Shown: positions 45,325 through 56,055 of the stretch, one piece after another | How positions within the stretch are numbered: position 1 is the stretch's first letter | Layout: each line of letters starts with the position of its first letter | Assembly (NCBI GenBank): GCA_021234155.1 | Contig: JAJEKV010000003.1 | Span: 33,959,166 to 34,023,165 of the forward strand | Origin: Isoetes taiwanensis | Lineage: Eukaryota; Streptophyta; Lycopodiopsida; Isoetales; Isoetaceae | Length of the DNA stretch: 64,000 bases | Reading direction: 5' to 3' | The notes under the pieces: generated by a model | What the model was told of the DNA's origin: nothing | What the model saw: only the letters and a program-made list of their open reading frames with translations | Databases searched by the model: none | Made by a program: the position numbers and the translations under genes

Positions 45325-45763
45325 ACATTCGAGGGTTCAACTCCCGGACATGCATGCATCATAATTAAATTATGGTATCTAAATATCACCATTCTTGCAT
45401 GAATAATATGGCATAGAATCTAGATATGGACTTGATAATAACACAAATCTTCATGGTAATGTAGATTTTCTCAAGGAGCATAGCAGATGCTTTAAACAAA
45501 TAAACACCTCGATGTTCAATGGCATAATTCACAACCACTTGGGATTGTCTTACTGAGGAGGCTATGAACATTTGAGGGTTCAACTCCCTGGATATGCATG
45601 CATCATAATTAAATTATAGTATCTAAAAATAACCATTGTTGCATGAACAATATGGCATAGAACCTAGATATGGACTTGATAATTCCACAAATCTTTTGCG
45701 GCATGTAGATTTTCTCAAAGGGCATAACACATGCTTTAAGCAAATAAATACCTTGATGTTAGG
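45325..45763. repeat. SINE-like unit duplicated with a 243-bp period
   Basis: Unit with the pol III B-box-like GAGGGTTCAACTCCCGG, then ATGCATGCATCATAATTAAA and TAGATATGGACTTGATAA, begins at 45,325 and again at 45,568. The box fits GGTTCRANTCC, but a clear A-box is missing. Likely a tRNA-derived SINE duplicated locally, or two nested insertions. Confidence 0.55.
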
Positions 45764-46160
45764 AAGGATCCCCTTAGTGCATGGTAATCTTGAGATTGAG
45801 AGAGTTTATTTCAATCAGATCGCGCAATTGTCGGGTAGCATTGTTTTTTGTGGTCTCAAATATATATGAACTTGGATGTCACACTATAGCCGAGAAAATT
45901 CTTTCAACAGTATAATTTCCAGCAATATAATAGTAAATTACTTAGTTCCTTCCTTCGGATTCAAGGAACCAATATCATTATCTAGAGTTTACAAATGCGC
46001 CCAATGTTCCACTACTTTCTCCAGTGAATGCAAAGAATTAACATCATAGGAAGTGTAAATCACATGTTATACGTTATCACAATCTATAAAATGTCTATTT
46101 CTAATCTGTTATATCAAAGTTGTATTCTACAATTTTTTCAACCAACAATTGCCCAACTAT

Positions 46161-46188
46161 GCCCAGCAACGCTGGGCACCATTACTAG
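46161..46188 (+). mobile_element. Helitron-like 3' terminus, family A, plus orientation
   Basis: Hairpin GCCCAGC-aac-GCTGGGC (46,161-46,177), seven bases, then CTAG (46,185-46,188) followed by T. This is the expected Helitron 3' end. It abuts a LINE-tail remnant at 46,189. Confidence 0.5.
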
Positions 46189-46229
46189 TAGAATAGAATT
46201 GTTTTTATCGTCCACAGAGACCAATCGGA
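46189..46229 (-). repeat. LINE 3'-tail remnant
   Basis: The minus strand reads GGTCTCTGTGGACGATAAAA then ACAATTCTATTCTA, nearly the same as the ends of the LINEs at 56,056 and 25,396. Only about 40 bases remain, sitting directly against a Helitron-like end. Confidence 0.55.
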
Positions 46230-46380
46230 TTATGCATAATGAATGGGTTAATATTCAATAGCAAAAAAATTTAGCCATGCCTTACCTTTTGCAAAATTAT
46301 CTATGATGGGGTCTTCAAGTAAGTCTGGACAATGCATAGTAGCCGCCATATATCAATTTGAAGAGATACTTAGCACCATA
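46230..46380 (-). repeat. Dispersed exon-like repeat, copy 2
   Basis: See 41,966-42,115. Minus-strand frame MAATMHCPDLLEDPIIDNFA followed by GGTAAGGCATGG. The next upstream minus sequence (47.0-47.5 kb) could be a 5' leader but shows no confirmed exon. Confidence 0.5.
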
Positions 46381-47563
46381 CAATAAGTGACATATAAATT
46401 GAAATTTACTAACAGTCATCTTTAGAGGCTGCCTTAAATACAACTCTGAAATATGTGATCTTCAGAGGCAAGATCAGATAATACCCACGTGTTAAAACAA
46501 CCAAATATTAGCATATGCAAGTAGTGCTCTATAAGGCCTTATAGAGAGACAAATTTAGTTTCGTGCCTGGAATTTCCACAAATCTTCTCAAAATGTACTT
46601 CAAATAGGGTTCAAGGCATAAAATGTTCATTGTGTATGGCTCCATTCTTCAAATTGTTCTTGAATTTTCAAAATCGCAAGAGGCTTATATAAGCCGCATT
46701 AAATATGCCTGCTTGCTAATACCTATTAAGAGCACGCCAAGATAGCATAGCATTTAGCAATTTCTCCCTATCATCCTTTCACTTGTATCAATTAGCCCAT
46801 CCCAAACACTGAACAAACTTATTCTCTATCAAACTATCATGATAGTAAATCAAATTTGTCATAACAAAGTATTGGAAATATATATCTTCTTATAGTTTAC
46901 ATCAGGAATAATAAAGCCTTGCATTTTCACTTTTCCTAAAAGGGCATAGTATTCACGAACTTTACATCAGAGCCAGATTCCGCTGCCCTTATCAATTCCA
47001 AGAATCCTGAACAAATAAGAAAGACAAAATGACCTCATACCTCCCTAAATTGCAGAAGAAATGAAGAAGAAAAACAAAGTGTAGCTTTTTAAACAGTAAG
47101 TAAAAAGCCTCCAATCAAAACAGCAAGTTTACGAGCCTTTATAAAATTCAAAGACCCACAAAGTAGTTAAATGTACAGATAGGGAGGGCAGTCGGAGATT
47201 GAAGATGGCCCAAGGTAATACCCTTCAAACGACACGTTACATTCCTTCCCACATCTTGTGGGAAGAACGCCCACAACTCTCAACTCCCGCGAGCAAAGAA
47301 GAAGCAAATTTGACAGAAACAAATAATTTCACAGTGAACACAGACCACTAAGAAGGCACCCTTAAAACCCTAGAGCAAGACAATGGAGCTGAGAGAACCA
47401 TAACCTTTGATTTCAAATCAGCAGCAGCTCAAGCTCAAGCACACAACTCTGAGGCGCCAAAATGGTTGAGGGAAAAATTGGTAGAGGAGGCAGTGTCGTA
47501 GGAAGATTTCATCGAGGTGTTACGTAATGGCCATTTCAAATTTGCGTTCAGTCCACGCAGGAA
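46381..47563. other. No gene supported
   Basis: A GC-richer patch at 47,160-47,520 with an AAAACCCTAGAG phrase on the plus strand resembles a plant 5' leader, but no convincing coding exon follows on either strand. Confidence 0.3.
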
Positions 47564-47815
47564 GGGAACGCCGCATGCAAGGGTCGAAATTAGGGAGGTT
47601 CCTCCCCAGAATATCCGATTAAAGTACGAAATATTCGATTTGCTAAAGTAGATGCAGGCAAAATTCTGGTCGAAATTTCATAAAAATAGTGTTAACCGGC
47701 AAATTTGAGGTATTTTTCTCAAAAATCCGGTAAGCATAAATAAAAGGCGGCATTTTTGTTGGTTAGTGCAAAATCTAAATTCGAGGCCTGCATGCGTCTG
47801 CACAACGGCGTTCCC
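47564..47815. mobile_element. Foldback-like element with GGGAACGCCG arms
   Basis: Left arm GGGAACGCCGCATGC (47,564-47,578). Inverted right arm GCATGCG...CGGCGTTCCC (47,790-47,815). The same arms appear almost fused at 63,368-63,403, and the sequence after the right arm is similar in both places (GGCAYAAATTYCAA). The interior is non-coding. Confidence 0.45.
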
Positions 47816-49067
47816 GGCACAAATTTCAAAGCCTTGCCATTTTAAAAAAGAAGATAAGATTAATAATTGCAACAAAACGCTCAAATAGGATTTCTGTAAC
47901 TACGCTCATTACTGCCGCCATTTTTCACAACCCGTGCATTTATACATATGCTTTCCTTCTTGCCAGCCTAGCAGTGGGCAATATACAAAGGGGATTGAGC
48001 AATCATTCCTGATCATCCAACCTTCGAGATAGTATTTATGGGCTACATCTTTTTGCTCTGTTTAGCCTTATGGCTATTTGTTTTATTTTGCGTGATTTGC
48101 TCTGTTTAGCCTTCTGGCTGATTTGGACTAAAGGCCCTCCTCATTGTCCTGTCCCATGGCAGTCTTGTGGCCTCTGTCTGTCCCTATTTTCTGTTTTGTC
48201 ACACTTTCTTTTCTACCAGGAGGATGACATGCTGCAAGTGGTAGCATTTGTTGTATGTTCAACATATGATGGTGGATATGGCATCCTTATGACTCAACAT
48301 ATGAGCTGCAAAATGAACTGAACATAAACATATACCCTGGATGTGTTCGTCTCTGCCACATAAAGAGAATCGCATCAACGCATGAGCACAAGGCAATCCC
48401 ATTGTTTGTCATTCTCATTACTTTAGTGAAAACAAGTTAAAAAATGTTGCATCTAAAACTGACTTTTAGATAGAGGAGTAGTCTTGGTTCAGGAAAAATT
48501 TTCAGCCTCAACAAGCACCTTTCTGACTGTTCTAAACATGCCCCGGCAAGCTCCAACACAGGTCCTCGATTCCTCCGAAAATACCAAGAAAATCTGTTAT
48601 TTTCAGCGAGAAATTTTCCTACTGTTTTAACGATGTACAGCTAGATCTGGATTTTGTCCAGCAGGTTACAAGGGTTCTGGGGAACTTCCACAACCAAAGG
48701 AGTAGTATCTAAGAGTAACTATTGAGTAAATGAACTCAAAACAGAAAGAAATCACAACTGAAATGCTGAATGCCTACTCCCCTAGAGACCCTCCAGCCAT
48801 CTTAGAGATATTTTGGGAATAGAGTGATGCATGCTATTCCCTAACATTACAGCATTTCCAAGAAAACATGGATATAAGAGGGAACATGACAAGGGAAGTC
48901 GTCTAGAAACATGGCGTTGCCTCTTTGTTCAGATATAAATCGCAACCATGAGATGCATAATCTCATAAAATTTTCTCATATGTACAAATATTTCAAACTA
49001 TGCACATGTATTGTACATTTGCATAAATGCCCAAACACAGTAAACAGGGGGCAAGCCAGTATGGTCC
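47816..49067. other. 3' flank of SUFB, no gene supported
   Basis: A repeated phrase TTGCTCTGTTTAGCCTTMTGGC occurs at 48,053 and 48,098. The longest plus-strand frame (48,070-48,321) is cysteine- and leucine-rich without a known domain. Confidence 0.4.
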
Positions 49068-51192
49068 TTATCCAACACTGCCTTCGAGTTTTATGCTCAT
49101 AAGCTGGTTGACCTCAGCAGCAAATTCAAGGGGTAATTCGTTAAAAACATCCCTGCAAAACCCCCCAATTATAGCTGCTACAGCTTTCTCAGGATCTATT
49201 CCCCTTTGTTGGAAATAGAACAGCTGATCCTCACTAATTTTTGATGTTGATGCTTCATGTTCTACACGCGCTGTTGGGTCTTTCACCTGCAAAAACAATA
49301 ACATTATGCAGAAATCATGACACATGACATGATTAAATAATGCTAATCACAATTCAGATGTTGCTATTTTGAAAAATAAACCTGTATATAGGGGTAGGTA
49401 TTTGCTCCAGCTTCATCCCCAATGAGCATCGAATCACATTGAGAGAAGTTTCTAGCATTATGGGCTGATGGTTGTACCTGTACCAAACCTCTGTAACAAT
49501 TCTGTGACTTTCCAGCAGAAATACCCTTGCTGACTATTCTACTTCTACTGTTCTTGCCCACATGAATCATCTTAGTTCCTGTATCTGCTTGCTGCTTATT
49601 ATTTGTCAGAGCAACAGAGTAGAATTCTCCTATTGTATCATCTCCCTTCAAGACTACACTTGGATACTTCCATGTGATTGCAGAGCCAGTCTCCACTTGA
49701 GTCCATGATATCTTTGATTTGTTCCCATCACAAAGCCCCCTTTTTGTGACAAAGTTATAAATGCCTCCACGACCCTCTGCATCACCTGCATACCAATTCT
49801 GGACAGTAGAATACTTTATCTCAGCCCCTTCGGCACAATAAAGTTCCACCACAGCAGCATGTAGCTGATTTTTATCATAGGATGGTGCAGTACAACCTTC
49901 CAGATAGCTAACATAGCTTCTTTCATCTGCTATAATAAGAGTGCGCTCAAATTGACCAGTCTCCATGGCATTTATTCTGAAGTAAGTAGAGATCTCCATT
50001 GGAGATACTGTGTCCTTCGGTACATAACAAAAGGATCCATCACTAAACACTGCTGAATTCAATGCAGCATAGAAATTATCAGCCACGGGAACTACCCTTC
50101 CAAGGTACTTCTTAACTAACTCTGGATATTCTCGCACAGCTTCAGAGATGGAACAAAATATTACTCCTGCTGCTTGCAAAGTCTCCCTGTGCGTCGTTGC
50201 AATTGACACACTATCAAATACAGCATCTACAGCTACATTAGCCAATCTCTTCTGCTCCGTCAAAGGAATTCCCAACCTTTGAAATGTCTTCAATATTTCA
50301 GGATCTACCTCATCTAGGCTGTTCTTTTGTTCCTTTACCTTTGGCTCAGTATAATAGCACATATCCTGAAAATCTATAGGCGGGTAATGATTGTCAGACC
50401 ATGCTGGCTCCTTCATCTTCAGCCATTGCCTATAAGCATTCAACCTAAAATCCAAGAGCCATTCAGGCTCCTTCTTCTTAGAAGAAATTAGCCGAATTGT
50501 CTCCTCGGACAACCCCTTGGGGATGGAGACTGACTCAACGTCAGACACAAATCCCCATTTATAATCCCTTTGCAAAAACTGCTGAACTGGGTCATCATTA
50601 GAAGTTTTGATGGATACATCTCTTTCAAGCATTGCAGTCCCGTCATCAGTGGCCAATTGAGCACGAGGAAATCCTAAACTATGTCTTTTAACAAACAAAC
50701 CAGCACCATGGGCAGAGGCAGAGGCATTGAAGCAGGAAGACCTGACGTAAAATTTTAAACCAGATTAAAAAAAATCATTCACAAAGTTAATGAACAGACA
50801 CAAGGATGAAAGAAATAAAAACTTGCAAAATGTCCTAAAACAAAGTACGGTAGTTACTTAATACAGATCTCGTCAAACATAGAACTACAGATATTAGAAT
50901 TTAATTGGCGTGGCAAGAAGAAGGCTAGTGCAGAAAAAATGAGCGAAAATGGAAGCTCCTGTGTCTAAGAGTTTAAATGCTTGGTTTTCTTCGATTTGCC
51001 AGAGGCCAACCTAGGGAAAGCGTCACTATAGTAAGAGACCAATCACTTCATCTGTACTGATCCCAATTTGAGGGGTATCTCAGAAAACAGCAAGCATCAA
51101 GCACAGAGAAAGTATTAACGGAGAAATACATACCTGGTAGAGGGAAATACACGCGGGACGGCAGCGCAGGCGTTCATGGCGATGGCAGCCAT
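49068..51192 (-). CDS. SUFB: Plastid Fe-S scaffold protein SufB (ABCI8), complete
   Basis: SufB works with SufC and SufD as the scaffold that builds Fe-S clusters in chloroplasts. Three minus-strand exons, 51192-51134, 50741-49382 and 49286-49068, join in phase to 545 residues, normal for plant SufB. The start [20 protein letters not shown] followed by a Ser/Ala-rich stretch fits a transit peptide. Core motifs: [103 protein letters not shown], then after the intron [20 protein letters not shown] and the end EGSVG. The Cys in SQCDS and the second Glu of VEHEAS are spaced as the residues required in E. coli SufB (Cys405, Glu434). No breaks; likely active. A copia fragment begins about 450 bases upstream of the start. 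Confidence 0.97.
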
Positions 51193-51639
51193 AGCTCCTC
51201 TTGGAGAAGATATCGTCGTCGCTGAAGTCCGGATAAACGGCCTACTTTATGCCAGGTCATAAGTGCACGTGGCAGACCATTGCTCCCTTCGCCCCATTAC
51301 ATAAATATCAACCAAATAGTGAACGTATGACTTATTAGTCCATTCGGGATATTCTTTCGTATGTTCTACAATCCAAAGATATACTCCCGCAATATATATT
51401 CAAATACATACTTCAAAAAAATACTTGCTAAAAAAAAGTCTATGTTGTCATGGCCAGATGGATAGAAATATTCCAAGCAAGTGCTAGGCTGGAGGTGAAT
51501 GCGAGCTAAGGTCGAGAAATCTAGCAAGTTAGCTTGGCGGTTGCCAGGTCGAATTTCAGAGAGGTGATCACAAAATGCATCTACAGTTTCTTTCCCTAGA
51601 AGGCGATAACAAGCTTGATATGATTCGGTATCTTTGTAC
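51193..51639 (-). promoter_or_regulatory. SUFB upstream region
   Basis: About 450 bases between the SUFB start and the broken copia element, presumably holding the promoter and 5' leader. No specific element is identified. Confidence 0.35.
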
Positions 51640-53957
51640 ATCCACATTTTGTTGTGGTGTGTATCTGCAGGTTAGTTGTCTTCTAATCCCCTTTGTGTTA
51701 CAAAACAATTTAAACTGATTTGATAGGTATTCTCCTCCTCTATCTGATCTCAAGCCTTTAAGTTTATGACATGTTTGCCTCTCCATTTCATTCACATACA
51801 AATTTAATGCTTCAAGTGCTTGAAATTTTCTCATGAGACAATATCCTTTACACTTTCTGCGGTAATCATCTATAAATGAGATGAAATACCTTTTTCCAGT
51901 TTTCCCTTTTACATTTGATAGCCCACACAAATCAGTATGGACCAAGTCCAATACTTGTTCTGCCTTTTTCTTAGTTTTCTGAAATGGCAATCTGCTGATT
52001 TTTCCCATCATGCGACCCTCACATATGCATTTCTTTTCTTCTTGAACATTACAGTTTATAAAGCCATTTTTTGCCATGAATCTCACATTATTGTGATGTG
52101 TATATGTAAGTCTGTTATGCCATAATTCTATGTCAGAAAACATTATTGTGTTTATGCCATCAATGGAAGAATTTTCCATTTGAAACAGGTTCCCAACTTG
52201 GTTTCCTAAAAACTTCAGTTTATTATTCAAAAAGATTTTACAATGTTTCTTCTCAAAGAAGATTTTATAGTGTAGATCAACCAACTGGCATACTGAAATC
52301 AAGTTCTTAATCAAACTGGGAACACACAAAACATTTTCAATATTTACAGCATTGCCCTCAAGATCCAACAGCTCCAGCATTCCACATCCCTCAATTGATT
52401 GTAATTCACCATTTCCAACTTGAATATGTCTTGTGTGAGCTGATGAATGATCCTTGAGCATGTCTGGAGATCTCACTACTGATCTCTCAGCTCCACTATC
52501 AACTACAGTCACAGAACTTTTAAGGTGAGATTTTGTATCAGAATTGTGCAAAGAGCAAATACAGTTTACCTCATCATCATCAATAGGATCTTCTTTATCA
52601 TTAGATTCAGGCCTCTCTTGAGCTATATGTACATCTGCTGCTACTCCTCTTTTCTTAAAGAAATTTCCTTTAGATTCTCGTCCCCTGCCTCTACCCCTGC
52701 CACAAACATCTTTTGGACTGGAACATTTTGCTGCAATATACCCTTTTCTCTTATAGTTGTAACAGCTTATGTCACTTCCAAGCTTTGGGAAATTAGGCTT
52801 TATATGACCACTCTCAAAGCAATTATAGCAAACAGGTTTTTTTGTCTCCTTCTTTTTCCCTGCATATAATATTTCTGCAGTCGTCTCCTCTTCACTCATC
52901 ATTTTATTTTGTTCAATTTCAATTCTCACCATATTTCTGCCTCATCTGTTCTTTTTGCAATATTTCTAATTAGATAGCTGAGTATTTGCACTCATAGCTC
53001 TTGCAATGGAGAGTACTAAAAATCACTCATTTATGTTAACTCCTGCACCATCTAAATCTGCCACAGTATTGTCAAACCTATTGAAAAAGGCTGACACCTC
53101 CCCATCCTCATTATATTTCAAGTTTCTAAGTTCCTTTTCTAACACATCAACTTGTTCTTATCTTCATAGTGTTTCAACATATAAGATCACATCTGCCTAG
53201 GGGACTTACCTCTCAATTTCAGTAAGATAGTTAGCCCCGTTGCCTCTTTCAGTTTTGTGGAGGTAGAAGTGACACCTCCCCCCACAATTGTTGTTTTTGC
53301 AACAGGGCTGCCTCTAGAAGTTGCAGATGTTGCATCTTTCACACCTCTTGCAGCAAAACTTGTTGCCACAGTACTACTGCCTGCACCTGCACTAGTAGCT
53401 ACCACATCAATATTATTAGAATCAACAATTTCCCATAAGTTTTCAACATCGAGGATATGCTGGATTTGGTCCTTCCACACTTGGAAACCTGATCCTCCAT
53501 TGTAGACCTCAACTGCACTCAACAATCCTGCGCCAAACCTTGTAGCCATTTTGTTGGCTCTGATACTAAATGTTAAAGTTAAAAAGAAATTAACTAAGAA
53601 AATTTCGCAGTTGCTAGTGCAAGTCTACACCTTCCAGTTCTTAACTATAGAAACATCAATTTACTGATCATTGTTCATTGCTTGGATCTGAACAAACAAA
53701 CTCAAGCATATTAAAATGTCAAATCAATTTCCTTCCTTCAGACGAATTATGTACATGCATTTTACAGTTATTTATAGAGCCAGATCCAGATGAACAGGCA
53801 CCGATCCGGCGTCTATGTGCTTCATGTCTTGGTCTTCCCGTTCTCAGTATATTTCCAAAGTTCAAATGCAGTATATTTTCCGTTTATTGCACCGAAACCC
53901 TATTATCAATTTCGGGCTAATGGATAAATATTCAACATTTACCCTTGACTATTAACA
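51640..53957 (-). mobile_element. Ty1/copia element, 5' part only (LTR to mid-integrase)
   Basis: Minus-strand order: putative 5' LTR 53,957-53,571 (TGTTAA..TTAACA ends), primer-binding site (TTTAGTATCAGAGCC, 53,570-53,556), gag start MATRFGAGLLSAVEVYNGGS (53,549), then a 454-codon frame 52,932-51,568. That frame has zinc knuckles (CYNCFESGHIKPNF; the last Cys is lost), protease VVDSGAERSVV, pre-integrase HNRLTYTHHNNVRF, and integrase core LVHTDLCGLSN, ISFIDDYRRK, LRSDRGGEYLSNQF and TPQQN. Homology stops at about 51,640, so the rest of integrase, RT, RNase H and the 3' LTR are missing. Confidence 0.85.
53571..53957 (-). repeat. Putative 5' LTR of the copia element
   Basis: Chosen because it starts right beside the primer-binding site and has TGTTAA/TTAACA ends. 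With no second LTR in the window the outer boundary rests on the end motif alone. Confidence 0.45.
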
Positions 53958-54076
53958 TTTTCTTGGGTCAAAGTTCATCATATCTTTTTAAGTGTGTCTA
54001 CGTACAACTCCCTATGAGATATGCTGTTGTGTCAGCTTAAATATGTGATGACTACTTTGTATCATAATCCAACATA

Positions 54077-54382
54077 ATGACATGCCCCTCCTATTGGGAT
54101 CGAGTGCAGGTGGCCTTGGAGGTGGTTCAAATCGTGAAGATCAATACGATTGCCGAGACTGTGGCAGCTTCTGTTCGATTATTCAGGATGCAATTGGGTC
54201 GTTTGTTTGCAACTTTGGAGGATGCAGTTTCACATATGGAATGGGAGGAGGTGGAGGTGAGCTATGCTGAGCGCCAGCATATGCAAGTGCATATGAACTT
54301 TACAAGAGCTCTTCTGATTAAAGAGTTAAGGCGCATTGATGCGATGGCAAGGCGGCACAATGATGTCATGAATAACAATTAG
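54077..54382 (+). other. Unrecognised 101-codon frame upstream of a Helitron-like end
   Basis: Helical, charged sequence (VVQIVKINTIAETVAASVRL, ATLEDAVSHMEWEEVEVSYA, LLIKELRRIDAMARRHNDVM) with a GAGTGCAG|GTGG acceptor-like site at its start. It lies 300 bases before the plus-oriented Helitron-like end at 54,688, so it could be a captured gene fragment. No family recognised. Confidence 0.25.
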
Positions 54383-54664
54383 TTACTGCATTCATTTCTT
54401 GTTTTCTTGTGATCTTTCTTTCGTGAATTATGTTTATGCAAGCTATTGCATTGTGTGAAGAAAAAAAATCTGAAAATGCTTGTGTATTTGGAAGGGAAAA
54501 ATAAGGTGTTGTGTGCTTGGAAAAAAAAAATAGGTTTTGATGTTTTATTGGTTTTCATTGGTTGCATGAGAAAAGTAGGTGGAAAAAATAAAATAAAAAA
54601 GGAAGCAAAATGGCTGTATGTTTGCATTGTGTTAATTATTTTTGAACTTACGCGTGACGAAAAG

Positions 54665-54688
54665 TCTAGCAACACTGGGCACTCTAGT
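54665..54688 (+). mobile_element. Helitron-like 3' terminus, family A, degraded, plus orientation
   Basis: GTCTAGC-aac-ACTGGGC is the family A hairpin with C-to-T changes, followed by ACT and CTAG|T (54,685-54,689). It faces the minus-oriented end at 54,748, 59 bases away. Confidence 0.4.
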
Positions 54689-54747
54689 TGAACATAGACC
54701 ACTTTCTTGCCGTTCCAACTTCACACAAAATTTCATCTTAATATATA

Positions 54748-54900
54748 CTAGAAACGTGTGCCCGGCGATGCCGGGCATTTGTCATGGACATGTGGAATGA
54801 GTAGACGTAACAGGGTTTGTAGGTGGAACTATAAGCACTAAATGTATTCTTGTCTATAGATGTAAAGGAGTGTCAGGCATTAGCTGAGGATAGGTAGGAA
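54748..54900 (-). mobile_element. Helitron-like 3' terminus, family A, minus orientation (copy 2)
   Basis: Minus-strand reading: GCCCGGC-atc-GCCGGGC (54,776-54,760), ACACGTTT, CTAG (54,751-54,748), then T. All three Helitron 3' features are present, and the first ~60 internal bases match 38,453-38,520. Confidence 0.55.
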
Positions 54901-56055
54901 CAATAGACAACGTAGGGTGAAATAGAATGCGTAGACATAATAGCGTACATAGCGTGCATCCAGTTTAGGGTATTGCTTTAGAGTTTTATGAAAGATTGAA
55001 AATCTAATGCCTGGATAATAAAATTGCAACTATAAGGTTTATAGGTCCTATTAACATATATCACAATATAAGGGTGGCCAGAAAAAAGTGGACACCCCAC
55101 CTCAAAATTATTTTAAGTAAGTAGATATCATTCTACTTATTCATTTGTTTTGGTTTCATAATGTTGGGTGAAGGCATATTTCATCTATTTCAAGCCTAGC
55201 TTAAGTTAAAAAAGATCCTATGATATAAGCAAAACGACGAAAGACGTCAACACGTTTGACTCATATGCCTGTAGTTGTGCCATGTGACTCCTACCAACCT
55301 TGATCAGGCGCTTATGCAAGATGTAGAACTGGCTCGTTCTAGGGTTCTCACCGACTACTTACCCTGAGTAAGGGCCTCCCTAACATAAAATGCAGTCTTA
55401 GGACCAAATTCTTTTAAGAAAATATAATTTGGCAAATCCACCATTGAAATTGTCTCCATATCTAAAAGATGCTTAATACATAGTGATGATGTTCTGCGAT
55501 CTAAAAACACATCCCAAACCCTACCCTAAATTTTCTGTGTGATGACATGATCAATAGCATGCTCCACTTATGTTACATCCTTTCAGTTCTTCAAGTTTAA
55601 TGATGTGATAAATCCTTCAACCAACTTTAAACTCTAGACCCTAAAACCATGAACCCTATGCCCTAACATGTGACTTTTCATGCATATGCATAATTATTTA
55701 AAGTAATCTTAAGCGAGATAGTTTTTTTTTAATAGAAATTCCAAATTGATACAACATAGAAAAACCAAGGTACTCAAGTTGCCACTCAGACCAATATCTT
55801 TCAAAATATAATCCATATGGATTATTGTCCACAAATGGGTGGGGATAATGGGCCAAAAGAATTTCCAAGGAGGAAAAGAAACTTGTACCCGAGGTTAAGC
55901 AATTATTTGCATTAAGGTTTCTCAATCCATATACAATTCATTATTGTCACCCTTCACTTCCATACACCAAATCCAGCACAATATTGTAAAACTTAAAAAC
56001 AAAAGTCCTAAACCCAAGAATAATAATCACGAAAAAGAACCTTCTTAAACCCTCA
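54901..56055. other. Probable Helitron-like interior, no gene supported
   Basis: AT-rich with phrases such as ACCCTAAAACCATGAACCCTA, similar in style to 38.7-39.5 kb, consistent with both being interiors of the same element family. No transposase or helicase frame seen. Confidence 0.35.

Noticed and set aside
20014-53957. The two copia fragments as halves of one rearranged element
   Set aside because: One covers gag to mid-integrase, the other the integrase end to RNase H, on the same strand, but they are 30 kb apart, do not meet at one breakpoint and cannot be shown to be one family.
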